Notes under the pieces: generated by a model
Told to the model about the DNA's origin: nothing
Database searches by the model: none
The model's input: only the letters and a program-made list of their open reading frames with translations
Shown here: positions 12,108-23,499 of the stretch, in pieces
Numbering within the stretch: position 1 is the first letter of the stretch
Layout of the letters: every line of letters starts with the position of its first letter
Origin: Dyella_B sp035690825
GTDB lineage: Bacteria > Pseudomonadota > Gammaproteobacteria > Xanthomonadales > Rhodanobacteraceae
Direction: 5' to 3'
NCBI RefSeq assembly: GCF_051954575.1
Contig: NZ_JBQCHP010000028.1
Location: 1-64,000 of the forward strand
DNA: 64,000 nt
Translations under genes and position numbers: made by a program

Positions 12108-13919
12108 TTAGAGCACACCGGCGCCGAGATCGGCAGCTACCGCGTTACGACGGAAGATGCCGAACAGTTCGCGACCCATGCCGTGCTGGTGCCTGGAAAG
12201 ATCCTCGACTACCGGCGTGCGCGCTGCGAATTCCGCGGCATCCACCAACACATCGAGCGTGCCCTTCTGCGCATCCAGGCGAATGATGTCGCCCTCGCGC
12301 ACCTTGGCGATCGGGCCGCCATCGTCCGCTTCCGGCGTCACGTGGATCGCTGCCGGCACGCGACCGCTGGCTCCCGACATGCGGCCATCGGTCACCAATG
12401 CAATGCGATGTCCGCGATCCTGCAGCACGGCAAGCGTCGGCGTGAGCTTGTGCAGTTCCGGCATGCCGATCGCGCGCGGACCCTGGAAACGCACCACGGC
12501 GATGAAGTCCCGGTTGAGCTCGCCGCGGTCGAACGCGCGCTTGATGTCGTCCTGGTCGTGGAACACCACCGCCGGCGCTTCGATCACCAGGCGGTCATCC
12601 GGCACGGAGGACACCTTGATCACCGAACGGCCAAGATTGCCGTCGAGCATGCGCAGGCCGCCATCGGCGCGGAACGGTTCGCTCGCGCTGCGCAGCACGC
12701 CGCGATTGCCGCTTTCCTTGGACACCGGTCTCCAGATGAGCTTGCCCGCTTCATCCAGCGACGGCACCGTGGCGTAGCCGGAAAGATCGCAGCCGGCGAT
12801 GGTGCGCGCATCGCCGTGCAGCAGGCCGGCGCTCAGCAGTTGATCGATCAGGAAGCCCATGCCGCCGGCTTCATGGAAATGGTTCACGTCGGCGTAGCCG
12901 TTCGGATACACGCGCGCCAAGAGCGGCGCGACCGACGACAGCGCGTCGAAATCTTCCCAGCGCAGCGCAATGCCGGCTGCCTGTGCGATCGCCACCAAGT
13001 GCAGCAGATGATTGGTGGAACCGCCGGTGGCGTGCAGGCCGACCACGCCATTGACGATGGCGCGCTCGTCCACGATATGGCCGATCGGCAAATGTTCGCC
13101 CGCCTTGCCCAGCGCGGCGCAGCGGCGCACCGCTTCGGCGGTGAGCGCATCGCGCAGCGGCGTTTCCGGCGCGACGAAGCTGGCGCCCGGCAGGTGCAGG
13201 CCCATGATCTCCATCAGCATCTGGTTGGAGTTGGCGGTGCCGTAGAAGGTGCAGGTGCCGGCGGCGTGATAGGACGCCGCTTCGGCTTCCAGCAATTCGT
13301 CGCGGCTCGCCTTGCCTTCCGTATACGCCTGGCGCACCTTCGATTTCTGCTCATTGCTGATGCCGCTGGGCATCGGGCCGCTGGGCACGAACACGCCAGG
13401 CAGATGGCCGAAGCTCAACGCGCCGATCAGGAGCCCCGGCACAATCTTGTCGCAGATCCCCAGATACAGCGCTCCGTCGAACATATCGTGCGACAGCGCC
13501 ACCGCCGTGGTCATCGCAATCAGGTCGCGCGAGAACAGCGACAACTCCATGCCGGCGCGGCCTTGCGTAACGCCATCGCACATCGCCGGCACGCCACCTG
13601 CGACTTGTGCGGTGAAACCGGACTGGCGCGCCGCCTCGCGGATGAGTTCCGGATAGCGCTCGTACGGCTGGTGCGCCGAAAGCATGTCGTTATACGCGGT
13701 GACGATGGCCAGGTTCGGCGTGTGGCCTTCGCGCAGCGCGGCCTTGTCGTTTGCGTTGCAGGCGGCGAAGCCGTGCGCGAGGTTGCCGCAGGAGAGCCGG
13801 GCGCGATGCGGGCCGTCGATGATGGCGTTGTTGATGCGTTCCAGATACGCGGCGCGCGTAGCGCGGCTGCGTTCGCGCAGGCGTTCGGTGACTTCGGCGA
13901 CGACGGGGTGCAGGCTCAT
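12108..13919 (-). CDS. edd: 6-phosphogluconate dehydratase
   Basis: A 603-residue [4Fe-4S] dehydratase of the IlvD/Edd family, converting 6-phosphogluconate to KDPG. Iron-sulfur cysteine contexts are visible at PAMCDGVTQGRAGMELS near residue 115 and LGICDKIVPG near 156, with GGSTNHLLHL further on. The frame stays open to 14060, but the added part (which reads WIPAFAGMT) comes from a palindromic repeat. The ATG at 13919 has GGAG just upstream and gives the normal family length. It follows pgl by 243 bp that hold a composite repeat. Confidence 0.96.
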   Translation of the reverse strand: MSLHPVVAEVTERLRERSRATRAAYLERINNAIIDGPHRARLSCGNLAHGFAACNANDKAALREGHTPNLAIVTAYNDMLSAHQPYERYPELIREAARQSGFTAQVAGGVPAMCDGVTQGRAGMELSLFSRDLIAMTTAVALSHDMFDGALYLGICDKIVPGLLIGALSFGHLPGVFVPSGPMPSGISNEQKSKVRQAYTEGKASRDELLEAEAASYHAAGTCTFYGTANSNQMLMEIMGLHLPGASFVAPETPLRDALTAEAVRRCAALGKAGEHLPIGHIVDERAIVNGVVGLHATGGSTNHLLHLVAIAQAAGIALRWEDFDALSSVAPLLARVYPNGYADVNHFHEAGGMGFLIDQLLSAGLLHGDARTIAGCDLSGYATVPSLDEAGKLIWRPVSKESGNRGVLRSASEPFRADGGLRMLDGNLGRSVIKVSSVPDDRLVIEAPAVVFHDQDDIKRAFDRGELNRDFIAVVRFQGPRAIGMPELHKLTPTLAVLQDRGHRIALVTDGRMSGASGRVPAAIHVTPEADDGGPIAKVREGDIIRLDAQKGTLDVLVDAAEFAARTPVVEDLSRHQHGMGRELFGIFRRNAVAADLGAGVL

Positions 13920-14009
13920 TTCATGCTCCGGCCGAGCGGGCTCGGCGTTGATGCTGTTTGTTGCTCGTAAAAGCGCTTGTCTTTCCGGCCGTGTTCGAAC
14001 GTGCCTAAC

Positions 14010-14127
14010 CGTCATTCCGGCGAACGCCGGAATCCAGTTTGCAGACGTTGTGCGAAGCACTCAAAAACAATGCTGTGTGCTTCGCACGATTCACTCGGCT
14101 GGATTCCGGCGTTCGCCGGAATGACGA
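14010..14127. repeat. Composite nested palindrome, ATTCCGG family, copy 2
   Basis: Outer arms CGTCATTCCGGCGAACGCCG... (from 14010) and the inverse ending at 14126 enclose an inner pair TGCGAAGCAC (14051) and GTGCTTCGCA (14077). Each outer arm is itself a hairpin. The element lies between pgl and edd within the operon. Confidence 0.85.
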
Positions 14128-14162
14128 ACCGTAAACGTGCGGGACCGCGAAGGCTCGCCCCA

Positions 14163-14858
14163 TCACGGACACCAATAGATATCCAGTGGACGACCCGATT
14201 GCAGCACGCTGGCAACCGGCAACGTGCTGCCGGGCTTTTCCGCCGCCGCCAGTACGTCGCGCTTATCGTTGCCCTGGATATGCAGATAAAGCGAATGCGC
14301 CTTCAACAGCACCTCCAGCGTGAAGGTGATGCGCGGCTCGCCGGCGCCCGGCGCGCGCATCGGCAACACCAGCGCGGTATTGGAGATATCGAGCGCTTCG
14401 CTCAGGCGATCGCCGCCTGGAAAGAACGAAGCCGTATGCCCATCCGGACCCATGCCAAGCACGATCACGTCGAACGGTTGTCCCAGCGCCTTCACCCGCG
14501 CGCGCACTTCGCCGATGCCGGCTTCCGGCGTGGCGGCATCGGCATACAGCGGCACAAATTCGGCGTCAGCGGCCTTGTGTTGCAGCAGCAGGGATTTCAC
14601 CAGCCGCGCGTTGGAACGTTCATCGGTCTCTGGCACCCAGCGTTCGTCGACCAGGGTGACGGTGACGCGCGACCAGTCCAGCGCTTCGTTCGCAAGTGCT
14701 TCGAACAGGCGCTTGGGCGTACTGCCGCCGGATACCGCGAGCAACGCCTCACCGCGCGCATCGATCGCTTCGCGCAGCTTGCCCGCGATGCTGGCCGACA
14801 AGGCCTCGGCCAGCGCATCGCCGTCATCGAAAGCGTGCAGGGCGTGCTGCCCGCTCAC
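14163..14858 (-). CDS. pgl: 6-phosphogluconolactonase
   Basis: A 231-residue DevB-type lactonase hydrolysing 6-phosphogluconolactone to 6-phosphogluconate. Typical segments: LLAVSGGSTPKRLFEAL, VTVTLVDERWVPETDERSN, and VLGMGPDGHTASFFPG, all carrying phosphosugar-binding residues. The start is a GTG at 14858 that overlaps the zwf stop as GTGA, implying translational coupling. The frame also runs further upstream inside zwf, but that part is antiparallel in sense to nothing known and is rejected. Confidence 0.93.
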   Translation of the reverse strand: MSGQHALHAFDDGDALAEALSASIAGKLREAIDARGEALLAVSGGSTPKRLFEALANEALDWSRVTVTLVDERWVPETDERSNARLVKSLLLQHKAADAEFVPLYADAATPEAGIGEVRARVKALGQPFDVIVLGMGPDGHTASFFPGGDRLSEALDISNTALVLPMRAPGAGEPRITFTLEVLLKAHSLYLHIQGNDKRDVLAAAEKPGSTLPVASVLQSGRPLDIYWCP

Positions 14859-16345
14859 TGTTCGAAATCCTCGTCCCAGGTGCGGCCGTCGCGTTCGATC
14901 AAGGCCACCGCGGCGCTCGGACCCCAGGTGCCGGAAGTGTACGGACGCGGCGCTTCGCCGCTCGCCGCCCATGCGGCCAGGATCGGATCGGCCCAGTTCC
15001 ATGCCGCTTCCACTTCGTCGCGACGCATGAACAAGGTGGGATTGCCGCGCACCACGTCGAGCAGCAGGCGCTCGTACGCATCGGGCTGCTGCACGCCGAA
15101 GGCCTCGGCGAAGCTCATGTCCAACGGCACGTGGCGCAGGCGCAAGCCGCCAGGGCCAGGATGCTTGATGGTCAGCCACAGCTTCACGCCTTCATCCGGC
15201 TGCAGGCGCAGCACCAGGCGGTTCTGCGCCAGCGGGCCGGCGGAGGCGGTGAAGATGGAGTGCGGCACCGGCTTGAACGCCACCACGATCTCCGACACGC
15301 GATCGGCCAAACGCTTGCCCGTGCGCAGGTAGAACGGCACGCCGGACCAGCGCCAGTTGGCGATTTCCGCCTTCAGCGCGACGAAGGTTTCGGTATTGGA
15401 GTGATCGACCTTCGACTTGGCGGTGCTGTTCAAGTCGTCGATATAGCCGGGCACGCTCTTGCCTTCGCCGACGCCGGCACGGTACTGGCCGCGCACGGTG
15501 AGCTGGGAAGCATTGCTTTCGTTGATGGGTTTGAGCGCGTGCAGCACCTTGAGCTTTTCGTCGCGCACCGCATCGGGCGACAGCGAGGACGGCGGCTCCA
15601 TCGCCACCATGCACAACAGCTGCAGCATATGGTTCTGCACCATGTCGCGCAGCGCGCCGGCGTGGTCGTAATAGGGGCCGCGACGTTCCACGCCCAGCGT
15701 TTCGGCCACGGTGATCTGCACGTGGTCGATATGGCCGGCGTTCCACAGCGGCTCGAACAGCGCGTTGCCGAAGCGCAGCGCCAACAGGTTCTGCACCGTT
15801 TCCTTGCCGAGATAGTGATCGATGCGGAAGGTCTGCGATTCGGCGAACACCTGGCCGACGTCGTCGTTGATGCGATTGGCGCTGGCCAGGTCCTTGCCGA
15901 TCGGCTTTTCCAGCACCACGCGCGACTGGCCCTGGTTGAGGCCGTAGCCGCCCAGGCGCTGGCAGATGTCCACGAACAGGTCGGGCGAGGTGGACAGATA
16001 GAACACGCGCACGTGATCGGGACATTCGCCCATCAACTTGGCGAAGTCGTCCCAGCCGGCGTCCTTGCGTGCGTCGAGGGGGCGGTAATGCACCAGCTTG
16101 AGGAAAGCGTCCAGCTGGTCGCCCTGCTTGGCCGCCGCGCCGTTGAGCGCGCTGCGGATCTGCGCGCGGTAGCCGTCGTCGTCCAGGCCTTCGCGGGCCA
16201 CGCCGATGATGCGGCTGCCCGGCTGGATCTGGCCGTCGGCGAAGCGGTGGAAGAGGGCAGGGAGCAATTTGCGGACGGCCAGATCGCCAGTGCCGCCGAA
16301 AATCACCAGGTCGAACAGCTCGACCGGTAGCGCGGGTGCAGTCAC
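14855..16345 (-). CDS. zwf: Glucose-6-phosphate 1-dehydrogenase
   Basis: A 496-residue enzyme oxidising glucose-6-phosphate to 6-phosphogluconolactone with NAD(P)+. The N-terminal Rossmann loop is FGGTGDLAVRKLLPAL (residues 16-31) and the active site RIDHYLGKE lies near 178-186. It starts with GTG at 16345, preceded by a strong GAGGTGAG ribosome-binding site. It is the first gene of zwf-pgl-edd-eda, overlapping pgl by 4 bp. Divergent to it is a GntR/HutC regulator, and TGGTA direct repeats in the promoter look like its operator. Confidence 0.97.
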   Translation of the reverse strand: MTAPALPVELFDLVIFGGTGDLAVRKLLPALFHRFADGQIQPGSRIIGVAREGLDDDGYRAQIRSALNGAAAKQGDQLDAFLKLVHYRPLDARKDAGWDDFAKLMGECPDHVRVFYLSTSPDLFVDICQRLGGYGLNQGQSRVVLEKPIGKDLASANRINDDVGQVFAESQTFRIDHYLGKETVQNLLALRFGNALFEPLWNAGHIDHVQITVAETLGVERRGPYYDHAGALRDMVQNHMLQLLCMVAMEPPSSLSPDAVRDEKLKVLHALKPINESNASQLTVRGQYRAGVGEGKSVPGYIDDLNSTAKSKVDHSNTETFVALKAEIANWRWSGVPFYLRTGKRLADRVSEIVVAFKPVPHSIFTASAGPLAQNRLVLRLQPDEGVKLWLTIKHPGPGGLRLRHVPLDMSFAEAFGVQQPDAYERLLLDVVRGNPTLFMRRDEVEAAWNWADPILAAWAASGEAPRPYTSGTWGPSAAVALIERDGRTWDEDFEQ

Positions 16346-16400
16346 AACTCACCTCTATGCATGCGGGCAGCCGCGACAATGCGGCCGCCGGGGAACCCCG

Positions 16401-16432
16401 ATGGTACCAATGCCGTACCAGGCAATACCAGT
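16401..16432 (-). promoter_or_regulatory. Candidate operator upstream of zwf
   Basis: Read on the minus strand, three TGGTA half-sites occur about one helical turn apart (starts 10 and 11 nt apart): TGGTATTGCC, TGGTACGGCAT, TGGTACCA. The last two match the sequence before gntR in the pattern TGGT-N3-GCATTGGTA. They lie 56-87 bp upstream of the zwf GTG. The likely ligand protein is the adjacent GntR/HutC regulator. Confidence 0.5.
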
Positions 16433-16473
16433 CCTTTGTGCGGTGCAAACGTATGCATTGTTTTCATAAGCCA

Positions 16474-16564
16474 GGAATCGTAAATCGAGAATCGTAAATC
16501 GTAAAAAATGACTTGCGCGGGCGACGGCTCTGCTCGATTTCCGATTGACGATCCCCGATTCACG
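16474..16564. repeat. AATCG-iteron inverted repeat
   Basis: GGAATCGTAAATCGAGAATCGTAAATCG on the left faces CGATTTCCGATTGACGATCCCCGATT on the right. The two are imperfect inverses, each built from 7-10 nt steps ending in ATCG. The element lies between the divergent zwf and gntR promoters. Confidence 0.6.
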
Positions 16565-16579
16565 GACAGGTTGTCCCAC

Positions 16580-16600
16580 TGGTCACGCATTGGTATGGTT
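16580..16600 (+). promoter_or_regulatory. Candidate operator upstream of gntR
   Basis: TGGTCACGCATTGGTATGGTT ends 7 bp before the gntR ATG, so a bound protein would block its expression. It shares the TGGT-N3-GCATTGGTA pattern with the zwf-side site, suggesting joint and self-regulation. Confidence 0.5.
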
Positions 16601-16607
16601 CGCAACT

Positions 16608-17360
16608 ATGCAGAACGCCCTGGCCGAGGAATACCGGCGACTGAGCCGCGATACCACCACCCACCAGCCGCTGGCTTACCTGCGGTTGCGGCGGGCCATT
16701 CGCAACGTGATCCAGCATCGCGACATCGAACCGGGCCAGACCCTGCCGAGCGAACGCGATTTATCGCAGGCTTTGGGTTTGTCCCGCGTGACCGTGCGCA
16801 AGGCCATTTCGGGTTTGGTCGAAGAAGGCCTGCTCACCCAGCGCCACGGCGCCGGCACCTTCGTGGCCGAGCGCATCATCAAGCCGATGTCGCGCCTGAC
16901 CAGTTTTACCGAAGATTTGCGCGCGCGCGGCCTGCATCCACGCTCCGAATTCTTCGAGCGCAGCGTGGGCGAGGTGACGCCGGAGGAATCGATGGCGCTC
17001 AATCTTTCGCCCGGCGTGCTGGTGGCGCGGCTGCATCGCGTGCGTTATGCCGAAGACGAACCGCTGGCGATCGAGCGCAGCGTGGTGCCGGCCAGCGTGC
17101 TGCCGGATCCGCATGAAGTGCACGACTCGCTGTACGAGGCGCTGGAGAAATACGACTGCCGCCCAGTGCGCGCGCTGCAACGCTTGCGCGCGGTGTTGCT
17201 GGGTGCGCGACAGGCGCGCTTGCTGCACGTGAGCGCCGGCAGCGCCGGCCTGCATATCGAGCGCCGCGGTTTTCTCGACGATGGACGCGTGGTGGAATTC
17301 ACCACCTCGTGGTACCGCGGCGATATTTACGATTTTGTGGCTGAGCTACAGACCGATTGA
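16608..17360 (+). CDS. GntR-family (HutC subfamily) transcriptional regulator
   Basis: A 250-residue repressor-type protein. The winged-helix GntR domain covers residues 20-90 (GQTLPSERDLSQALGLSRVTVRKAI, then LTQRHGAGTFVAE). The C-terminal UTRA sensor domain (about 100-245) has the usual VARLHRVRYAEDEPLAIERSVVP and FTTSWYRGDIYDFVAEL. HutC-type UTRA domains bind small metabolites such as phosphosugars. Its divergence from zwf-pgl-edd-eda, and shared operator-like boxes, suggest that it senses an intermediate of that pathway. The ATG at 16608 begins the conserved part. Confidence 0.9.
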   Translation: MQNALAEEYRRLSRDTTTHQPLAYLRLRRAIRNVIQHRDIEPGQTLPSERDLSQALGLSRVTVRKAISGLVEEGLLTQRHGAGTFVAERIIKPMSRLTSFTEDLRARGLHPRSEFFERSVGEVTPEESMALNLSPGVLVARLHRVRYAEDEPLAIERSVVPASVLPDPHEVHDSLYEALEKYDCRPVRALQRLRAVLLGARQARLLHVSAGSAGLHIERRGFLDDGRVVEFTTSWYRGDIYDFVAELQTD

Positions 17361-17371
17361 TGGTGCATCAC

Positions 17372-17399
17372 CGTCATTCCGGCGAAAGCCGGAATGACG
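17372..17399. repeat. Palindromic repeat, ATTCCGG family, copy 3
   Basis: CGTCATTCCGGC-GAAA-GCCGGAATGACG is a perfect 12-bp stem with a GNRA-type loop, 12 bp after the gntR stop. It is a likely 3-prime hairpin for that message, although no T-run follows. Confidence 0.8.
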
Positions 17400-17500
17400 A
17401 CTAGGTAAGGTCACACATGGCCGCAAGTATGTAGATGGTTGTGCTCGTTGGGGAAAAGCGACCGAATTGCCCTCACCGCCCCCACCCGCTACAGTTGCGC

Positions 17501-17705
17501 CCGTTCCAGGTGTCCCTAGGCCCAAGCCTACGGGATGAAACGGGAAGCCGGTGCGCTGTTCGCACAGCAAGGCCGGCACTGCCCCCGCAACGGTAAGCGA
17601 GTTCTTTTCGAACGATCGACACGCCACTGTGCTTTGCATGGGAAGGCATCGTTCGATGGCGTGCATTGATGCGCGCCACTCGCGAGTCCGGAGACCGGCC
17701 CGGAA
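17501..17705 (+). ncRNA. Cobalamin riboswitch
   Basis: The leader of btuB has the conserved blocks of the B12 element in order: the upstream arm (TTCCAGGTGTCC), GGGATGAAACGGGAAGCCGG, CCGGCACTGCCCCCGCAACG followed by GTAAGCGAG, the CCACTG box at 17624-17629, GGGAAGG, and the closing GCGAGTCCGGAGACCGGCC. In this class adenosylcobalamin binding shuts off expression of the downstream gene. The aptamer ends about 140 bp before the btuB start. The intervening expression platform has no obvious terminator with a T-run, so control may be at translation. Confidence 0.96.
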
Positions 17706-17847
17706 CAGGTTCTGGCACTCGCGGTGGGCGGGGCACGGAGATCGCGCCGCGGTACCGCCGCCTGCCCGCCTTCCGTTTCCTTCGAATCATTCGAGCGCCG
17801 GCTTGCTCATGCTTACGCCGCGCGGGGACGCGCGGCAGGGGATAGCC

Positions 17848-19749
17848 ATGTCGTTGAAGAAGAACACGCTCGCAGCCGCGCTGCTGCTTTCGTTGGCCGC
17901 GCCGGCCGCCCATGCCGAATCCGCGCCCGACCAGAACGGCACGCTGGCGCCGGTGATCGTCACCGCTACGCGTACCGCCATCACCGCCAACGAGGCGCTG
18001 TCGTCGGTCACGGTGATCACGCGCGAGGACATCGATCGGTTGCAACCGGTTTCCATCGCCGACCTGCTGACCGGTCTGCCGGGCGTGTCGATCGGGCAGA
18101 CCGGCGGTATCGGCCAGCAGACGTCGCTGTACCTGCGCGGCACCAATGCCACGCACGTGCTGGTGCTGATCGACGGCATCCGCGTCGGCTCGGTCAGCAT
18201 CGGCTTGCCGGCGCTGGAGCAGATTCCGGTGCAGGCGATCGATCGCATCGAGATCGTGCGCGGTCCGCGCGCCAGCCTTTATGGTTCCGACGCACTCGGC
18301 GGCGTGATCCAGGTCTTTACCAAACATGGACAGCCGAACGGCGGCATCGCGCCATCGGTGAGTGTGACCGGCGGCAGCCATGGTTATGCGAGCGGGCAGG
18401 CGGGTGTTTCCGGCGGCGATGCGCATCTTTGGTACAACGCCAGCCTCGGCGGTACCTATACCGGCGGCATTCCTGCCTGCCGCATGGGTGCGGCGGAAGT
18501 GGGCGTGGCGTGTTTCGTCGACGATCCGCGCAACGACGCCTATCGCAACTGGAACGGCTTCGCCAACATCGGCTATCGCTGGGACAACGACACGGAGCTG
18601 GCCTTCAACTGGCTGCGCAGCAAGAGCAATGCGCAATACGCCGGCAGCCCCTACGGCGGCAACGACGGCATCGAAGAACAACGCGTGGCCGGCGCGCGCT
18701 TGAGCTTCTCGCCGCTGTCGATCTGGAAGGTCACGCTCAATGCGGGTCAAAGCCGCGACGACAACGCCACCTTCTACCAGGGCAGCTATTACGGCCAGTA
18801 TTACCCGCGCATGGGCACCGGTTACTTCAATTCGCGCCGCAACCAGGCGTCGTGGCAGAACGACATCACACTGGCTATCAATCAATTGTTGACGGTGGGC
18901 GTGGACTACCAGCAGGAACATATCGCCAGCGATATCGCGTTCCAGCAGACCACGCGCGGCGACACCGGCACGTTCGCGCAATACCAAGCCACGTTCGGCC
19001 AGCACGAAGTGCAGCTGTCCGCGCGTCACGATCACAACGACCAGTTCGGCAACCACAACACCGGCGCGGCGGCGTGGGGGTATCACTTCCGGAACGGCCC
19101 GGTGCTGTCGGTGAGCTATGGCACCGCGTTCCATGCGCCGACCTTCGACGATCTTTATTTCCCGGCGTTCGGCGGCGTACCCACCGCCAATCCCAACCTG
19201 AAGCCGGAAACCTCGCGCAGTGCCGAAATCGGCCTGACGCAGCAGCTGGAGCACTGGAACTGGGGCGTGAATGCGTACCAGACCAACATCAATAATCTGA
19301 TTACCTTCGACAGCAACTTCGTGCCGCAAAACCTGAGCCGCGCGCGCATCCGCGGGCTGGAAGGGCAGTTCGGTTTCAACCTGGACGACTGGCGCGTGCA
19401 GAGCTATCTCACCCTGATGCAGCCGAAGAACGACGATGGCGGACCCAACAACGGCAAGCTGCTGGCACGGCGTGCGCAGCGCACGGGCCGCGTGGATATC
19501 GACCGCAAGCTGGGCCAGTTCAACCTCGGCGCCACTTTCTTCGCGGCCAGCAAACGCTACGACGACACCGCCAACACCCGCCGCATGGGTGGCTACGCCA
19601 CCACCGATCTGCGCGCCAGCTATGCCTTCGCGCCCGGCTGGCAGGTGGAGGCCAAGCTGGCGAACGTGTTCGATCACCGCTATGAGACGGCCTATTACTA
19701 CAACCAGCTGGGTCGCACCTGGTATGTGACGGTGCGGTACGGGCTGTAA
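17848..19749 (+). CDS. btuB: TonB-dependent vitamin B12 receptor
   Basis: A 633-residue outer-membrane receptor. The signal peptide ends at PAAHA. A TonB-box-like stretch APVIVTATR follows near residue 35, then the plug domain (ITREDIDRLQPVSIADLLTG, LYLRGTNATHVLVLIDGIR, and the closing IEIVRGPRASLYGSDALGGV). The rest is a 22-stranded barrel ending in WYVTVRYGL with a C-terminal hydrophobic residue for outer-membrane insertion. The length and BtuB-like plug fit cobalamin uptake, and the riboswitch in its leader supports the substrate directly. The ATG at 17848 has AGGGGAT before it. Confidence 0.94.
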   Translation: MSLKKNTLAAALLLSLAAPAAHAESAPDQNGTLAPVIVTATRTAITANEALSSVTVITREDIDRLQPVSIADLLTGLPGVSIGQTGGIGQQTSLYLRGTNATHVLVLIDGIRVGSVSIGLPALEQIPVQAIDRIEIVRGPRASLYGSDALGGVIQVFTKHGQPNGGIAPSVSVTGGSHGYASGQAGVSGGDAHLWYNASLGGTYTGGIPACRMGAAEVGVACFVDDPRNDAYRNWNGFANIGYRWDNDTELAFNWLRSKSNAQYAGSPYGGNDGIEEQRVAGARLSFSPLSIWKVTLNAGQSRDDNATFYQGSYYGQYYPRMGTGYFNSRRNQASWQNDITLAINQLLTVGVDYQQEHIASDIAFQQTTRGDTGTFAQYQATFGQHEVQLSARHDHNDQFGNHNTGAAAWGYHFRNGPVLSVSYGTAFHAPTFDDLYFPAFGGVPTANPNLKPETSRSAEIGLTQQLEHWNWGVNAYQTNINNLITFDSNFVPQNLSRARIRGLEGQFGFNLDDWRVQSYLTLMQPKNDDGGPNNGKLLARRAQRTGRVDIDRKLGQFNLGATFFAASKRYDDTANTRRMGGYATTDLRASYAFAPGWQVEAKLANVFDHRYETAYYYNQLGRTWYVTVRYGL

Positions 19750-19752
19750 GCC

Positions 19753-19826
19753 GTAGGTTGGGGTGCGAACCCCAACGTTGCCACGCGAAACGGGATGGCG
19801 ATGTTGGGGTTTGCACCCCAACCTAC
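19753..19826. repeat. GTAGGTTGGGG inverted-repeat element, copy 3
   Basis: Located 3 bp after the btuB stop, with the same paired arms as the other copies. It occupies the first part of the 324-bp gap before the first RND gene. Confidence 0.9.
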
Positions 19827-19908
19827 AAAGCTACGGATTACGGCGCTGGGGTTCGGGTTCGGCTGCGCCTCAGCCCAGCCTACAGAGGGTTTATGGCTGA
19901 ATAAGGTG

Positions 19909-19945
19909 GCCATGCCTTTCGGCACGGCCGGACTTCAGGCACATT
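19909..19945 (+). repeat. Shared leader repeat, copy 1 (upstream of first RND gene)
   Basis: GCCATGCCTTTCGGCACGGC and the following GACTTCAGGCACATT recur with two or three differences at 23351-23387, in both cases ahead of an MdtB/MdtC-like gene. CCTTTCGG-type symmetry suggests a small hairpin. Nothing else is recognised in the gap 19750-20073. Confidence 0.6.
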
Positions 19946-20073
19946 TGCACGGTTGGCCCCCAAGGCATAAAGGTGCCCATGAATGTGCCCTCCTTCTGGA
20001 TTGCGCCACGGACCGCGCTGGATGGGCGGGGCCATGGCTTGCGTCTGCCTGGCGCGCCTGCGCGGGTGATGCC

Positions 20074-23265
<3,192 letters not shown>

Positions 23266-23266
23266 T

Positions 23267-23332
23267 GTAGGTTGGGGTGCAAACCCCAACGTTGCCATGC
23301 ATGACGATGTTGGGATTTGCATCCCAACCTAC
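23267..23332. repeat. GTAGGTTGGGG inverted-repeat element, copy 4 (compensated variant)
   Basis: Begins one base after the TAA stop of the first RND gene. The right arm reads TTGGGATTTGCATCCCAA instead of TTGGGGTTTGCACCCCAA. Two changes keep the inner stem paired while breaking pairing to the left arm. Confidence 0.88.
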
Positions 23333-23350
23333 GGCAGGCTTACGGTGCGC

Positions 23351-23387
23351 GCCATGCCTTTCGGCACGGCCCGACTTCAAGCACATT
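23351..23387 (+). repeat. Shared leader repeat, copy 2 (upstream of second RND gene)
   Basis: GCCATGCCTTTCGGCACGGC then CGACTTCAAGCACATT, closely matching 19909-19945. It may be carry-over from duplication of the RND gene or an independent small repeat family. Confidence 0.6.
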
Positions 23388-23499
23388 GCGTGGCACACGC
23401 GGCAGCGTATGAAGTGCATATGGATACTTTCGATACGCGCAACAGCCGTTCACGCGGTTTGTACATGGCCGTCATTCGTGCGCACAGGCAGGCGCCGGC

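Noticed and set aside
11616..13970. 784-codon frame antisense to eda and edd
   Set aside because: Composition is rich in R, H, A and G with no motif; it mirrors the edd coding frame.
13920..14060. N-terminal extension of edd reading through W-I-P-A-F-A-G-M-T
   Set aside because: The bases are a dispersed palindromic repeat; the ATG at 13919 has a ribosome-binding site and gives normal length.
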